Below, piece after piece: positions 23,490 to 34,828 of a stretch of DNA of 64,000 nucleotides. Position numbers and translations under genes: made by a program. Every line of letters starts with the position of its first letter. Position 1 is the first letter of the stretch. The notes below the pieces were generated by a model that saw only the letters and a program-made list of their open reading frames with translations, made no database searches and had not been told where the DNA came from. The stretch covers positions 186,001-250,000 of the forward strand of contig WION01000048.1 in assembly GCA_015039365.1 (NCBI GenBank). Reading direction: 5' to 3'. Source of the DNA: Amanita rubescens (lineage: Eukaryota > Basidiomycota > Agaricomycetes > Agaricales > Amanitaceae).

Positions 23490-26270
23490 GAAGTTTAATG
23501 ATGATGTTGTGACCATCTTGTTACCGTGAGCCAGAATGCTGGTTGTGTGGCATGTTCCCCGGAGAATGCCTTTGGCAAGTACCTTGATCAGATGCTCTCA
23601 CCATCGCAAGAGTCTTCGATGGTGTGGAAACTCTTGCCTGAACTTGTAAGTTCTTAGCACTCGTACGACCGTCTAACCGAAACGGAGGGCGAACTTCCTC
23701 CGGACAAGAATAGAGGTCGAGAAAGTCAGGGGGACGGCGTTTTTGGCGTCTCGATCTCATACATTCTAGACAGCCATCGTCACCCCTCACCCTGGCACGT
23801 CCGCTTGAAGATCTTGGCTGTGTTACGTATCCTGCAGGTATCTCCAGTCCGAACCCCGAGCTTAATGCAGGGGCCAAGGAAGGCAAATTTAGGTACGTTG
23901 ATCACAGATCGTGCGCTGCAGTGGTAGTAAACTGTTTATGCTTTGCAGATATGATCGCGACTTTTTGTTACAGTTTATGTTGGTCTGCAAGGAAAAACCA
24001 GATTCCCTTCCTCCTTTGAAGGCACTTGGCTTGGAACCCGCAGATCAACTCTCGTTGACCCGTGGTGGCTCTGGTCGTAGGCCGGCAACTATCGGGTACT
24101 GCTGTTCCATCTCGACAAGCTTCTATTGGCGGCGGCGCCCCCGCCGGCACCAATTTGAGAAGCCAGCATCACAGCATGGGTCAATTCACTACATCGAGCA
24201 AGTTTGGTCCTGGTGCTGAGCGCTTCGAAACTGGGGGCGGCCGTTCAGTGTCCCTGGGCGGTGCACCCGTACCTTTCCGTAATCCGCCTATGCAACGCAT
24301 CCCAAGCGGTCCAGGTGGGTCGAGACCAAGCCACCGAACGCGCAGCAAGCGCGGCGAGAAGAGGACCGACCCCACGAAAGTTGGCCCTACTGGCCCTCAA
24401 GCCCATGGACCCGTGTATGGCCAACAGCACGCTGGCTTTTCTCCGCCTGCTTTTGAGCACGTCGCTCCATTGCAGATGTCCGAGAACAGATGGGACAGAA
24501 AAGCGCTTGTCAGTAACGATCCCGATGCTCCAGAAGTCGTGGACCGCAAGGTCAAAGGTTTGCTTAACAAGCTTACCATGGAGAAGTTTGATTCCATCTC
24601 TGATCAACTCATCCAATTGGCAAACAGATCCGAGAATCAAAAGGACGGACGGACGCTTATCCAGGTTATCCGTCTCGTCTTTGAAAAGGCTACTGATGAA
24701 GCCACTTGGTCGGAGATGTATGCCCGCTTGTGCCGGAAGATGATGGAGCAGATTAGTACAAAGGTTCATGATGAAGGCGCCAAAAATGCCAAGGGGAAAC
24801 CTATTGCTGGCGGGCAGCTATTCCGCAAGTACTTGCTCAACAAATGTCAAGAGGACTTTGAACGTGGATGGGTTGCCAAAGGAGCTTCCGCGATTAAGGA
24901 TGCCAACGAACGGAATGGCAGTGATGAATTTGTCCTATACTCTGAGGAATACTACGTCGCGCAAAAAGCCAGGCGTCAAGGTTTGGGTCTGATCAAATTC
25001 ATTGGTGAATTGTTCAAACTCCAGATGTTGACGGAGCGTATCATGCATGAATGTATCAAGAAACTGCTTAGCAATGCGCATAACCCCGAGGAAGAAGAGA
25101 TTGAGAGCTTGTGCACGCTAATGACGACTGTTGGGTTGCTTCTTGATACCCAAAGAGCCCGTGTGCATATGGACCTGTACTTCCAACGCATGAAGGAACT
25201 CGCGCAGAATCTCAACGTCAGTCCAGGGATGCAGTTCATGCTACAGGTATGTATCACTCTTAAATGTACCGTACGGATACTGATCACGAATTAGGATGTT
25301 CTGGAACTACGCGAACGTAAATGGGTCGCTCCTAATACCACAGCTGGTCCCACCGTAGTCGCTCGTATACATGAAGTCGTGCGTACTATGTCACTCATAT
25401 CATTTAATTAAATTTATGTATACAGGCTGCCAAGGAGAAAGCTGTTCAAGAGACTCAGCGCGTCAGGATGTCCCGTGGTGGCACACGAAGAGGAGGAAAC
25501 CAGGAACATTACCCGCAAGCCGATGGATGTACCGTCAATACAATGGGAGCCTCGACTCCAGCTGGTTATTTGTCTCAAATCGGCAGAATAAGGCAGCCAG
25601 AAAGAAGGTCAAGCGAGGATCGATATCAAGGACGAATTCTAGCTCCAACATGTTTTCCATGCTAGAGGCTTCTCAGGAGAACAAAGGTAATCTATTAGCT
25701 GTTTCATATGGAATATGCAGCTGACGCAAGTGGCAGCTCTAGAGCAACCTCAGACAAGGAAACTTACGCTTCAACCTCGCACCAAGCCGCTGGAAGAGCC
25801 AACCCACCCCGAGGAGAGCGTCACGCCCTCAGAAGAGGACGCGTCCGCATTGGGTGAGATCAATGAGGAGGCGGCTGACGCCAAGATCAAGGAAGACGTC
25901 AAGGAGTTCTTCAACGTTCGGAACCTGGACGAAGCCGAGGTCTATTTCACCACGCTTCCTCCACAGCACCATCAGAGTCTAGTGAACCAGTTGACTTCCA
26001 GTGCCGTAGAGTCCAAGGAGCCGGATGCAAAACTTGTTGCTGATCTATTTACGCGGGCGAAGAACAAGGGCTTGTGTTCTCCTGATGCATTCGAGGAAGG
26101 ATTGACACCGACGGCTGAGATAATCGAGGATATCGCGATTGATGCGCCCAAAGCTTGGACGTTGTTCGCGATCATCGGTCAACGGTGCAGAGTTGGATGA
26201 GGAGCATCGGACGCGGTTGGCGTCCAAGTCGACGGACAGTGATAAACTTCTTGATCTCTTATCATCATAG
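23490..26270 (+). pseudogene. eIF4G partial copy 2 (disabled)
   Basis: Homology to eIF4G starts abruptly near 23763, within the end of copy-1 exon 3, and runs to the stop at 26268-26270 with the same introns. The N-terminal Pro-rich and coiled regions are absent. Upstream, 23490-23560 retains a decayed piece of the anchor module of copies 3 and 4 (VSQNAG codons). YDRDFLLQF is kept at about 23950. Lesions: an extra G near 24080 after GGSGR; deletions in the exon at 25432-25690 that shift frame; an extra G near 26177 in the last exon. The MIF4G stretch 24070-25247 stays open and lacks the frame break of copies 1 and 3. A full-length product is not possible. Confidence 0.85.
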
Positions 26271-26766
26271 GTCATGCTGCAATATCCTAATGTCGCACTG
26301 ATTGCATATAGTGTCTTTTTTGTCACTGCGCCTTCTGTTGTTTTTTATACCCATCTTGTTGTTCCTTTACCTTAGCATGTGCAGACTTGTCTCATTCATG
26401 CATAACATGCATAATTCAATTGCGCCGATAATACAGAGAACTTGGACATTTGTTCAGATGATAAGTCTAAGCTAATTCTATAGGATGGTATTTTTTACGA
26501 GCCTGTTCGAAGCCGCAGTGACCATGATAATGAAAATCCGTATAATGACCAGTGAATGCCAAGCAACTGAGGATTTCCAAATGTGCCCTGATCAAGCGAT
26601 TTGAGCCTCAAGGCAACATTTTAGAATGCAAAATGACCTGACACTCTATATATACCGCTAAGTTGAAGTCAGAATAGTATCTCGTCAGGGTGGGATTGGA
26701 AACCCTTGCTTCTTCCAAACCAAATTTTAAGCAAGAGCGTCCTGCGGAAAAACAGTCAGATATTGA

Positions 26767-28125
26767 ATGGCTAGAGTGTATGATGAATCGGTTGTGACCA
26801 CAAAGGGTGGTCTCGATACCGTGAGCCAGAATGCTGGTCTGTACGTTGCACTGGTCACTGTTATTTTATTGACGATTGGAACAGATGCGTCGGCCTACTA
26901 TGCGTCCAGTGAGACGTTCCACCTGTCGATGGAAAGACTCGATACCTTGAGGGGAATGGTCGATGAGATGGACAGAAGGTTTACGAGAGAACGCGAGGAA
27001 ACGGACAGAAAGTTTACGAGGGAACGCGATGAGATGGACAGAAGGTTTACAAGAGAACAAGTTGACTTGACCAAAAGGTTTACGAGAGAATATGATGACT
27101 TGACCAGAAGGTTTACGCGAGAACAAGACGACTTGACCAGAAGAATCAAAGACTTGGAATGGGAAATCAAAGACTTGAGAAGAGCAACAGCCAGCCACGT
27201 GCACCGAACGCGGGACGAGAAGAGGACCAGCGTTGGCCACACTCCTCAAGCTCAAGCCCATCATGGACCCGCGTTTGACCAATTGCAGGCTGGCATTCCT
27301 CCCCCGGCATTTCAGCCTGTCGCTCCATTGCAGGTTTCCGAGAACAGATGGAACAGAAATGCCTTTGCCAGTGCCGATCCCGATGCTCCAGAAGTCGTGG
27401 CCCGCAAGGTCAAAGGCTTGCTCAACAAGCTTACCATGGAGAAGTTTGATTCCATCTCTGATCAAATCATCCAATGGGCAAACAGATCCGAGAATCAAAA
27501 AGACGGACGGACGCTTATCCAGGTTATCCGTCTCGTCTTTGAGAAAGCTACTGATGAAGCCACTTGGTCGGAGATGTATGCCCGCTTGTGCCGGAAGATG
27601 ATGGAGCAGATTAGTACAAAGGTTCATGATGAAGACACCAAAAATCCCGAGGGGAAACCTATTGCTGGCGGGCAGCTATTCCGCAAGTACTTGCTCAACA
27701 GATGTCAAGAGGACTTTGAACGTGGACGGGTTGCCAAAGGAGCTGCCGCGATCAAGGATGCCAACGAGCGGAACGGCAGCGGTGAAGAAGTTGCCCTGTA
27801 CTCTGAGGAATACTACATCGCGCAAAAAGCCAAGCGACAAGGTCTGGGTTTGATCAAATTTATTGGTGAATTGTTCAAACTCCAGATGTTGACGGAGCGT
27901 ATCATGCATGAGTGTATCAAGAAACTGCTCGGCAATATGCATGACCCCGAGGAAGAAGAGATTGAGAGCTTGTGCACACTAATGACGACTGTTGGGTCGC
28001 TTCTTGATACGCAAAGAGGCCGTGCGCACATGGATGTGTACTTCCAAGGCATGAAAGAACTTACAGCAGAATCTCAACGTCAGTCCACGGATGCGGTTCA
28101 TGCTACAGGTAAGTATCATCCTTGA
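26767..28125 (+). CDS. Chimeric anchored coiled-coil MIF4G protein (eIF4G copy 3)
   Basis: One open frame of 452 aa. Residues 1-23 are polar; about 24-40 (LYVALVTVILLTIGTDA) form one hydrophobic segment that could be a signal anchor. Residues 71-125 are five 11-residue repeats of the type RFTRERDEMDR, then IKDLEWEIKDLRR, a predicted coiled coil. From about residue 145 the sequence is eIF4G-derived: a short linker, ENRWNRNAFASADPDAPEVV, then MIF4G. The eIF4E-binding motif and the N-terminal part are missing. An extra A at 28065 shifts frame near the end of MIF4G, so the protein ends within or just after the following intron. It could be a membrane-tethered MIF4G protein; expression is unproven. 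The anchor part matches no family I recognise. Confidence 0.7.
   Translation: MARVYDESVVTTKGGLDTVSQNAGLYVALVTVILLTIGTDASAYYASSETFHLSMERLDTLRGMVDEMDRRFTREREETDRKFTRERDEMDRRFTREQVDLTKRFTREYDDLTRRFTREQDDLTRRIKDLEWEIKDLRRATASHVHRTRDEKRTSVGHTPQAQAHHGPAFDQLQAGIPPPAFQPVAPLQVSENRWNRNAFASADPDAPEVVARKVKGLLNKLTMEKFDSISDQIIQWANRSENQKDGRTLIQVIRLVFEKATDEATWSEMYARLCRKMMEQISTKVHDEDTKNPEGKPIAGGQLFRKYLLNRCQEDFERGRVAKGAAAIKDANERNGSGEEVALYSEEYYIAQKAKRQGLGLIKFIGELFKLQMLTERIMHECIKKLLGNMHDPEEEEIESLCTLMTTVGSLLDTQRGRAHMDVYFQGMKELTAESQRQSTDAVHATGKYHP
26977..27141 (+). repeat. Five 33-bp tandem repeats coding 11-residue units
   Basis: Five consecutive 33-bp units, each reading R/K-F-T-R-E-x-x-x-x-T/D-R/K. An 11-residue period is the hendecad pattern of coiled coils. 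The related open frame at 29359 has no such expansion, so the repeats probably grew in copy 3. Confidence 0.85.
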
Positions 28126-28154
28126 ATGTATCGTACAGATTCTGATCGCGAATT

Positions 28155-28935
28155 AGGATGTTCTGGAACTACGTGAACGTAAATGGGTCGCTCGTAGTGC
28201 ATTAACTCAACACATCAGCATGTCCCGTAGTAGCTCACGAAGAGGAAACCTGGAAGATTACCTGCAAGCCGATGGATGGACCGTCAACACAATCAAGCCA
28301 GAATCGATCTCAATGATGTTTTTCATGCTCGAGTCAGCTACTCAGGAGGAGAACAATGGTAACCTATCAGCTGTTTTAAATGGACTGGGCAGCTGACACA
28401 AGTGGCAGCTCCAGAGGAACCTCAGAAAAAGAAACTTATGCTCCAGCCTCTCACCAAGCCACTGGCCCATCCTGCGGAGGAGAGCAACACGCCCTCACAA
28501 AAGGAGGCGCCCGCATTGAGCGAGATGAACAAGGAAGCGGTTGACGCCAAGGTCAAAGAAGACGTCAAGGAGTTCTTCAACGTTCGGAACCTGGACGAAG
28601 CCGAGGTCTACTTCAACACGATTCCTTCGCAGTATCACCACAGTCTAGTGAACAAGTTGGCTTCCAGTGCCGTAGAGTCCAAGGAGCCGGATGCAAAACT
28701 TGTTGCTGATCTATTTACGCGGGCGAAGAACAAGGGCTTGTGTTCTCCTGATGCATTCGAGGAAGGATTGACACCGACGGCCGAGATGGTCGAACATATC
28801 GCGATTTATGAGCCCAAGGCGTGGACGTTGTTCGCGACTATGGTCAATGGTGCAGAGTTGGATGAGGGGCGCTGGACGCGGTTGGCGTCTAAGTCGAGGG
28901 ACAGCGATATGCTTCTTGGTCTCCTATCATCATAG
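28155..28935 (+). pseudogene. eIF4G copy 3, downstream MA3 exons out of frame
   Basis: Exons matching copy-1 exons 5-7: DVLELRERKW codons at about 28157, a shortened Ser/Gly-rich exon, and the MA3-like exon 28410-28935 (EDVKEFFNVRNLDEAEVYFN to LLGLLSS). The last exon is intact but is reached only in the frame lost by the insertion at 28065. The middle exon is heavily trimmed compared with copy 1. Confidence 0.7.
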
Positions 28936-29358
28936 ATCATGCTTGCAGCAATATCCTAATGTCGCATTGATTGCATCTAGTCTCCTTTCTGTCATTTTCT
29001 GTTGTTTCTATTGTTGTTTCCTTTGCCTTAGCATTTCTGGATCCCTTAGTGCAGCATTGTCTCATTCATCCACAATATGCATAATTCAATTGCGGATAAT
29101 ACAGAGAACTTGGACATTTATGCACATAAGGTATTATAGGATGACATTTCTGTGGGCCTTTTCATAGCCGTAGCATGATAACTACCGTCCGTATAATGAT
29201 GAAGGCCAAGCCCGAGGATTTCCCCGATCAAGCGATTTGAGCCATTGATACAATTGAGTCATGATAAGTTGGAGTCGGGATAGTGTCTCGTTATCCTAAT
29301 AGGGGCGCGATCCCAGACCTTTACTTCTTTCAAACCAAAGACTGTCCTGCGGAAAACA

Positions 29359-29700
29359 GTGGCTAGAATGTATGATGATGATGAATCGGTTGTGAGCACA
29401 AAGGATGGTCTCGTTACCGTAAGCCAGAATGCTGGTGTGTGCATTGCGCTGGTCGTTGTTATCTTATTGATGATTGGAGCAGGTGCGTCGGACTGCTATC
29501 CCTCCAGCGACTTGTCGATCGTCGATGTCCGGATGATCCTAGATGAACTCAAGATGAACAGAAGGTGTATCGATGAAATGAAAAGAGAGGTCGAAGACTT
29601 GGAAAGAAAAATGGAAGACTTTAGAAGAGAAACGGAAGATTTTGGAGGAGATTTAGAAATTGAAGACCAGGAGAACAGCCCGCTTGGACCTCGAAGATGA
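29359..29700 (+). CDS. Anchor-module protein, 113 aa (copy 4)
   Basis: An open frame starting MARMYDDDESVVSTKDGLVT, clearly paralogous to the N-terminus of the chimeric copy 3. One hydrophobic segment (about residues 26-45, VCIALVVVILLMIGAGAS) is followed by a charged helix (DELKMNRRC, EMKREVEDLERKMEDFRRE) and a stop at 29698-29700. Decayed eIF4G sequence follows downstream. It may be a small single-anchor protein or the remnant of a longer chimera. I know no family for it. Confidence 0.5.
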   Translation: MARMYDDDESVVSTKDGLVTVSQNAGVCIALVVVILLMIGAGASDCYPSSDLSIVDVRMILDELKMNRRCIDEMKREVEDLERKMEDFRRETEDFGGDLEIEDQENSPLGPRR

Positions 29701-30009
29701 TATACAAATGGAGGAACTGCATATAAATATCGTGATGAGCAAAACCACTCGGTCACTGTGGCGTGGCCCGTCTTCTCACTAAGAAAACCGTACGTCGAAT
29801 AGATCCTAGCTGTGGAATGATGATATTAAGTTGGCACGTTCCACCAGCAGCTGGGTACTACTTCGCCTCATCATTTTCTACCATGATAAATTTTGGGATA
29901 CTATTAAGACAGACAATTTGGCGAATAGTAGGATCCAAGTAATGGAATTCCTTACCGAAATGTAACGAGCATAGTATGTCTTTGGTGTAGACGCGAAAGG
30001 GGATGTTTC

Positions 30010-30510
30010 TGCTTCGCCCGCACATAAAGCCAAGCGTCAAGGGTTTGATCAAGTCCATTCAAACTCCACGTGTTATACGATGCGGCGCCCAGCATGCCAC
30101 ACCAAGAAACTCGGTTACGTTGACGATCGATCGAGAGAAGAGATTGAGAACTTGTGCAAGTTGATGGCGTACGAACGGATGTGTACTTCCAACGCATGAT
30201 TGAAGGAACTCAACGCGCCAGTCCGCGGACGCAATCCATGCTACAGGTACGTAAAGCTTTTGGGTGCGCCGTAGAGGATTTGACGCACAGATAAGGCCTG
30301 ATGTTCTGGAACTACGTCGTCGGAACGAAAATGGGTCACTGCTCGCTCAGACTCCCGCACAAATTCCTGTCACTCGTACGTTATGCTTGTGGAAAGGATA
30401 AACTCAACAGAGAGGAGCAAATATACACATTTGGTGCTTGCAGCAAGTCTGGCCCTTTGTCATTCTGTTACCATGCGCGTCTTGTTGCTTTACCTTTAGA
30501 ATACAGAATT
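30010..30510 (+). pseudogene. eIF4G copy 4 relic
   Basis: Short decayed blocks in eIF4G order: an AKRQG-FDQ segment near 30030, REEIENLCKLM near 30140, the CTACAG exon end near 30245, the ATGTTCTGGAACTACGT exon start at 30301, and finally a stretch near 30437-30505 resembling the 3' flank that follows copies 1-3. The MA3 exon is missing. About 300 bases between 29700 and 30010 show no homology. Confidence 0.65.
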
Positions 30511-30716
30511 AGGGATCTTAACCTTATACTAACAGATCGTATTAGGTCAGCCACGGAGACTAGATCTTAACTTAAACCTTGTCTTGGCATGCATGGCGCA
30601 CTACACAGATCTGTCATGGCACGGGTTCTTTTCTATCGTTCTTTTCTATCGTTCTTCCGGGTCTCACTTCTTATAAAAACTTGACTTCGTATACCTTCCC
30701 AAAAGTGTGGCCCTCA

Positions 30717-33700
30717 ATGGCCCATTCAACACCCTCCTGGTCTCTTGGGAAATTTCTCCGCCGGAATCTCAACTTCTTTAGAATACACCTTCTCTCATTG
30801 TGAGTGTCCGGTTTCATAAACAGATATGCTAACGATATATTATGCAATATAGTACTTTCATGCCCCTCGTACTTTCTGGTGTGCTGTATGCAAGCAATGG
30901 GAGGTTCAAGATCGCATACATCGACTCGCTTTTCATTTGCATCAGCTCGATGACGATGGGCGGGCTCGCGACAATCGATCTGAGCTCGTTGACGCCTTGG
31001 CAACAGGTTATACTGTTCATCGAGATGTGTTTGGGCAACCCGGTATGTTCTCATCCGGGTCTGTTCCAGTTGGACTGGGCTGACAGTGGGACGCCACAGG
31101 TCTTTATCTCATGGATAATTGTGTTCGTCAGAACGTGAGTGAATGCGTATCCTGCATACGCGTGCATTTCTGAGACGGTGATTTGATACTAGACACTACT
31201 TCGCAAAGAAATTCAAACATATAGCAAGCATTTCCCCTCGTCGGCATAGTGCAGTCACATCCGAAAGTCCACCCACAGTGAAAGGGTGGTTGGAAAGACT
31301 TGGTTTTTTCTTTTATTCAACCGAGTCGGAGCTGATTACTACGGTCATTGAAGAGCACAAGTCACAGGACAGGTCAGATGAACATATGAAACGATTAAGA
31401 CCAGATATGATTCGCCGAGTTGATGGTGCTCCAAAACCGGTCAATCCCAGCGGTAGTGTTTCGGAAGGGCCTCCCCCGTCGCTGATAAAGCACGTCATTG
31501 TTCGACCTGATCTCCGTCAACCGGGATTACCTCTCATCAAGTCTTCTACTGTGAACAGCAGTGGTGGTGGTGACGCCACAAACTCGTCGCGACGTCGAAA
31601 AGATCTGTGTGTTGGACCGATGTTCTGTGATACAGGCTAATGAACACATGCATAGGCGACTCGTGCGGCGCAAGTCCGATCCTGGCATGGGTGTTGCCCT
31701 GTCAACTACGATTGGTGCGCTCCTCCAATTCTAGCTATACATAGAATAATCCTTCGTTATGTCAGGCATGCCATGGCTGGAAACGACAGGCGCGGGGATA
31801 GGTCCGCGTACCCAAACTATCGAATTCTTGCAAGTCAATGTGCCACGACGAAGAGGGCGATCGTCTGACCGTCAAAGTAGGTTTTTGCGTTCATCCCGAC
31901 ATCGCCGCCTAACTTCTATCTATTTACAGGATCAGCGTTGAGAGCATCTAATGAACGGCAATTTACAAATTCGAATTCGGCAAGCCAACGACAAGCACCA
32001 GCGCAGTCGCTTGCAAGGAGGGGGGAGCTCAAAAACCGCGATCTCGGTGGATTTCCGATGCCATGGGAGATAATAAAGAGGCTTATCCGTTGTTTGTTTC
32101 CGAACTTGAACCGGAAACTCACAAGGACTTTGACCATGCCCAGGACCATGTCTTTGGTTTCTGGCCGAGCTGACGCTCCTCCAGGTGTCAAAGTGGTTCC
32201 ATATATTTCTTTCGACGCCGCTGTTGACCGAAACTCGTCTTTTCATCATTTGACAAGCGAGCAGCGAGATGAGATTGGAGGCGTCGAGTATAGGGCTCTT
32301 GGAGCTCTCCTCTGGATTGTAGGAATCGTGAGTAGGATGTGATTGGAAGCCTACCAGAAGATCTAAAAAATCTTTTAAGTATCACGTCGTTGTGCAGGTT
32401 ACCTGCTTCGTTGTCATTGCGCCCTACATGTCGCAGCCGCGTTGGGCCTCAAACTTTGTCCCACCTCAGCAGGACAGAGTTGTCAACACCGTCTGGTATG
32501 AATCATCCATTTGATCTTGCGTGCGCACCTTGACAAATATAGGTTCTCCTTATTTCAGGTCGTTTCGGCGTACAGCAACACAGGCACCTCACTGGCAGAT
32601 CAGTCGATGATCCCCTTCCAAACAGCCTATCCTATGATAGTCCTGTTGATCTTTCTCTTATTAGCTGGCAACGCTGCATATGTGAGTTTCGCGTTCGTGA
32701 AATCTCCCATGCTCATTAGGCTCTATCCGCTCCGTAGCCTATCTTGTGAGTGTTGCAACACCTACGCCTCGCCCAACTGAACTGTCTTTAAAACACGAAG
32801 CCTTCGCTTTGTGATGTAAGCACTGTTGTTACTAATCAAATAACTTTCTGATATCCCCTAGATGGATCATCACGAAATGTGTGCCAAAGCAATCTCGCGT
32901 GAATGAAACCCTTCATTTCCTTTTGGACCACCCACGTCGTTGTTACACCCTTCTGTTTCCATCACATCAGACATGGTTTCTTGTCACGATTGTATTAATT
33001 TTGACGTATGTCCAGGGTTTACCTACCGTACACTGCTGCTTACAACAATGTTCAGAATATCGGACTGGGTTTCCTTTTTAGTCCTGGATATCGGAAATGC
33101 AGCATTCTCTCAGCTCTCAGTCGGGCTTCAAGTGATAAATGGATTATTACAGGCCTCGACTGTCCGTACAGCTGGATTTTCAGCTATCTCAATAGCTGCA
33201 TTGGCACCCGCTGTCAAGTCGGTATTTTTTTTGGAAATATAGCGCAGACCAGGTTGCTGATCTTTACCAGGGTCATGTATGTTGTAATGATGTACATCAG
33301 TGTTTGTAAGTTGCTCGGAGTTGTGATTGGAATACTGCTAACTGAAAACGCGAAGACCCTATCGCATTAAGGTGTGTTCGCTAACAAGTGGCAAATCGTT
33401 GACTATCGTTTACCATATCCCTCAGTGTTCGGGCGACAAATGTTTATGAAGAACGCTCGCTCGGTATTTTCAATGATGAAGAGCATAAAGAGGAAGATTT
33501 TGAGGCAGTCGGATCCAGAGTGTCAATCTGGGGCAAGTACTTGGCGTTACATGCACGCAAGCAACTTGCATTCGGTAAGATGAGGGCCTTTTATATCATT
33601 GTAATGGAATATTACTATCTTGAATTAGATATGTGGTGGTTGTCTCTGGCTCTTTTTTTGATATGCATTATCGAGGTAATTTTACTCGACATTTTATGCT

Positions 33701-34240
33701 TTTGATGATGTCGAACGGTATGCAGAGAGACAAACTCGTGAACCTGGAGAACGCAGGCTGGTTCAACATTTTCAATATCCGTGAGTCAACAACCCCGAAA
33801 CTCCCAGCCCTCAGTGACCGAACTAACCTCCGTTAGTCTTTGAAATTGTATCGGCTTACGGCACAGTCGGCCTGAGCACTGGCGTTCCATCTGTAAGTAC
33901 CTACTCGTCAGTTTTGTAACGCTTCACTGAGCAAATGCAGGCTAATTACAGTCTTTCTGGTGCATTCCGCCCATCGTCGAAGCTAATCATATGTGTGGTC
34001 ATGCTTCGTGGAAGACATCGTGGACTACCCGTCGCAATAGACCGAGCGGTTTTACTTCCAAGCGAATACGAAGAGTATGATGATAGCGACAACGAGGGCA
34101 GTGATAATGACATTGACAATAATGGCAAGCCCAGTACAAAGATAGATGATGTGCAACCAATCAATCAGCGCATCGATCCTTACATCTCCGTTATCGAGAA
34201 GTCCAGCGAGGGTATCATGGAAGAACGACGGAAACCTTAG
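30717..34240 (+). CDS. TRK1: TRK-type potassium transporter
   Basis: A plasma-membrane high-affinity K+ (or K+/H+) transporter of the Trk/HKT superfamily, in more than ten exons. All four selectivity P-loops are visible in order: SSMTMGGLATIDLSS, SAYSNTGTSLADQS, STVRTAGFSAISIAALAP and SAYGTVGLSTGVPS. Other markers: GLGGFPMPWEIIKRL-like segment near 32040, ALGALLWIVGI, and the C-terminal RGRHRGLPVAIDRAVLLPSE characteristic of fungal TRKs, followed by an acidic tail. The start at 30717 (MAHSTPSWSLGKF) is followed by an intron at 30800-30852. A 16-nt microexon at 33356-33371 restores the VYPIALSVRATNVYEE motif. A variable cytosolic loop lies around 31240-32000. I saw no disabling lesion. Confidence 0.9.
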
Positions 34241-34828
34241 TTTCCTGCAGCGGGATTAATCTACCGAATCTTGCCTGTCTTTTTGATATGTCATTGAATC
34301 ATTATCCGCCGGTCCTCTGGGTTGTGGTGGGCGAGAGACGAAGTGCGTAAGAAGAAAGAGATTAGCCGATATGCGGCGCGTCATCCACGTTATGCGGAGC
34401 TGCATTCAGCGCATCAATACCACGGGATTCAACGCAGTAGCAATGGACCTGATTGGCAGCCGTTCATCCGCTTGTACAATGCCACATGTCAATCTTACAT
34501 GTTGCAAGTACTTACGCTGCATTCTCCGGACTCATCCTCAGCGGCAAACAGGAGACACACCTGCAGGATTCAACCCGAATCACTCATGATCAGTACTAGT
34601 ACATTCAATTCCCTGACGTCATGCGCGTGTTTGATCGTCGGCTAGTCGGCAATTGAACGGTGAGGCAAATCATGCGCAGAGCACGAGGGGCCTAGCAACA
34701 TGCTCTCACCACACGTTTATGGAGCGAGAATAGGTACAAAAGGCCCTCTACCCTATAGACCATGCTAGATTCTCCCAATCGTATATAAATCAACCCCTCG
34801 ATCTATATCTTAACCACCGACCATCGAC
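34241..34828. other. Intergenic gap with TATA box
   Basis: About 590 bases. The first part is TRK 3' flank. A GTATATAAAT TATA-like box lies at 34781-34790, 39 bases before the next ATG. Short open frames here look like chance. Confidence 0.5.

Noticed and set aside
29858..30058. Minus-strand 66-codon frame between the anchor-module gene and the eIF4G relic, suspected to be a transposon piece.
   Set aside because: No transposase, integrase or reverse-transcriptase motif and no terminal repeats found.
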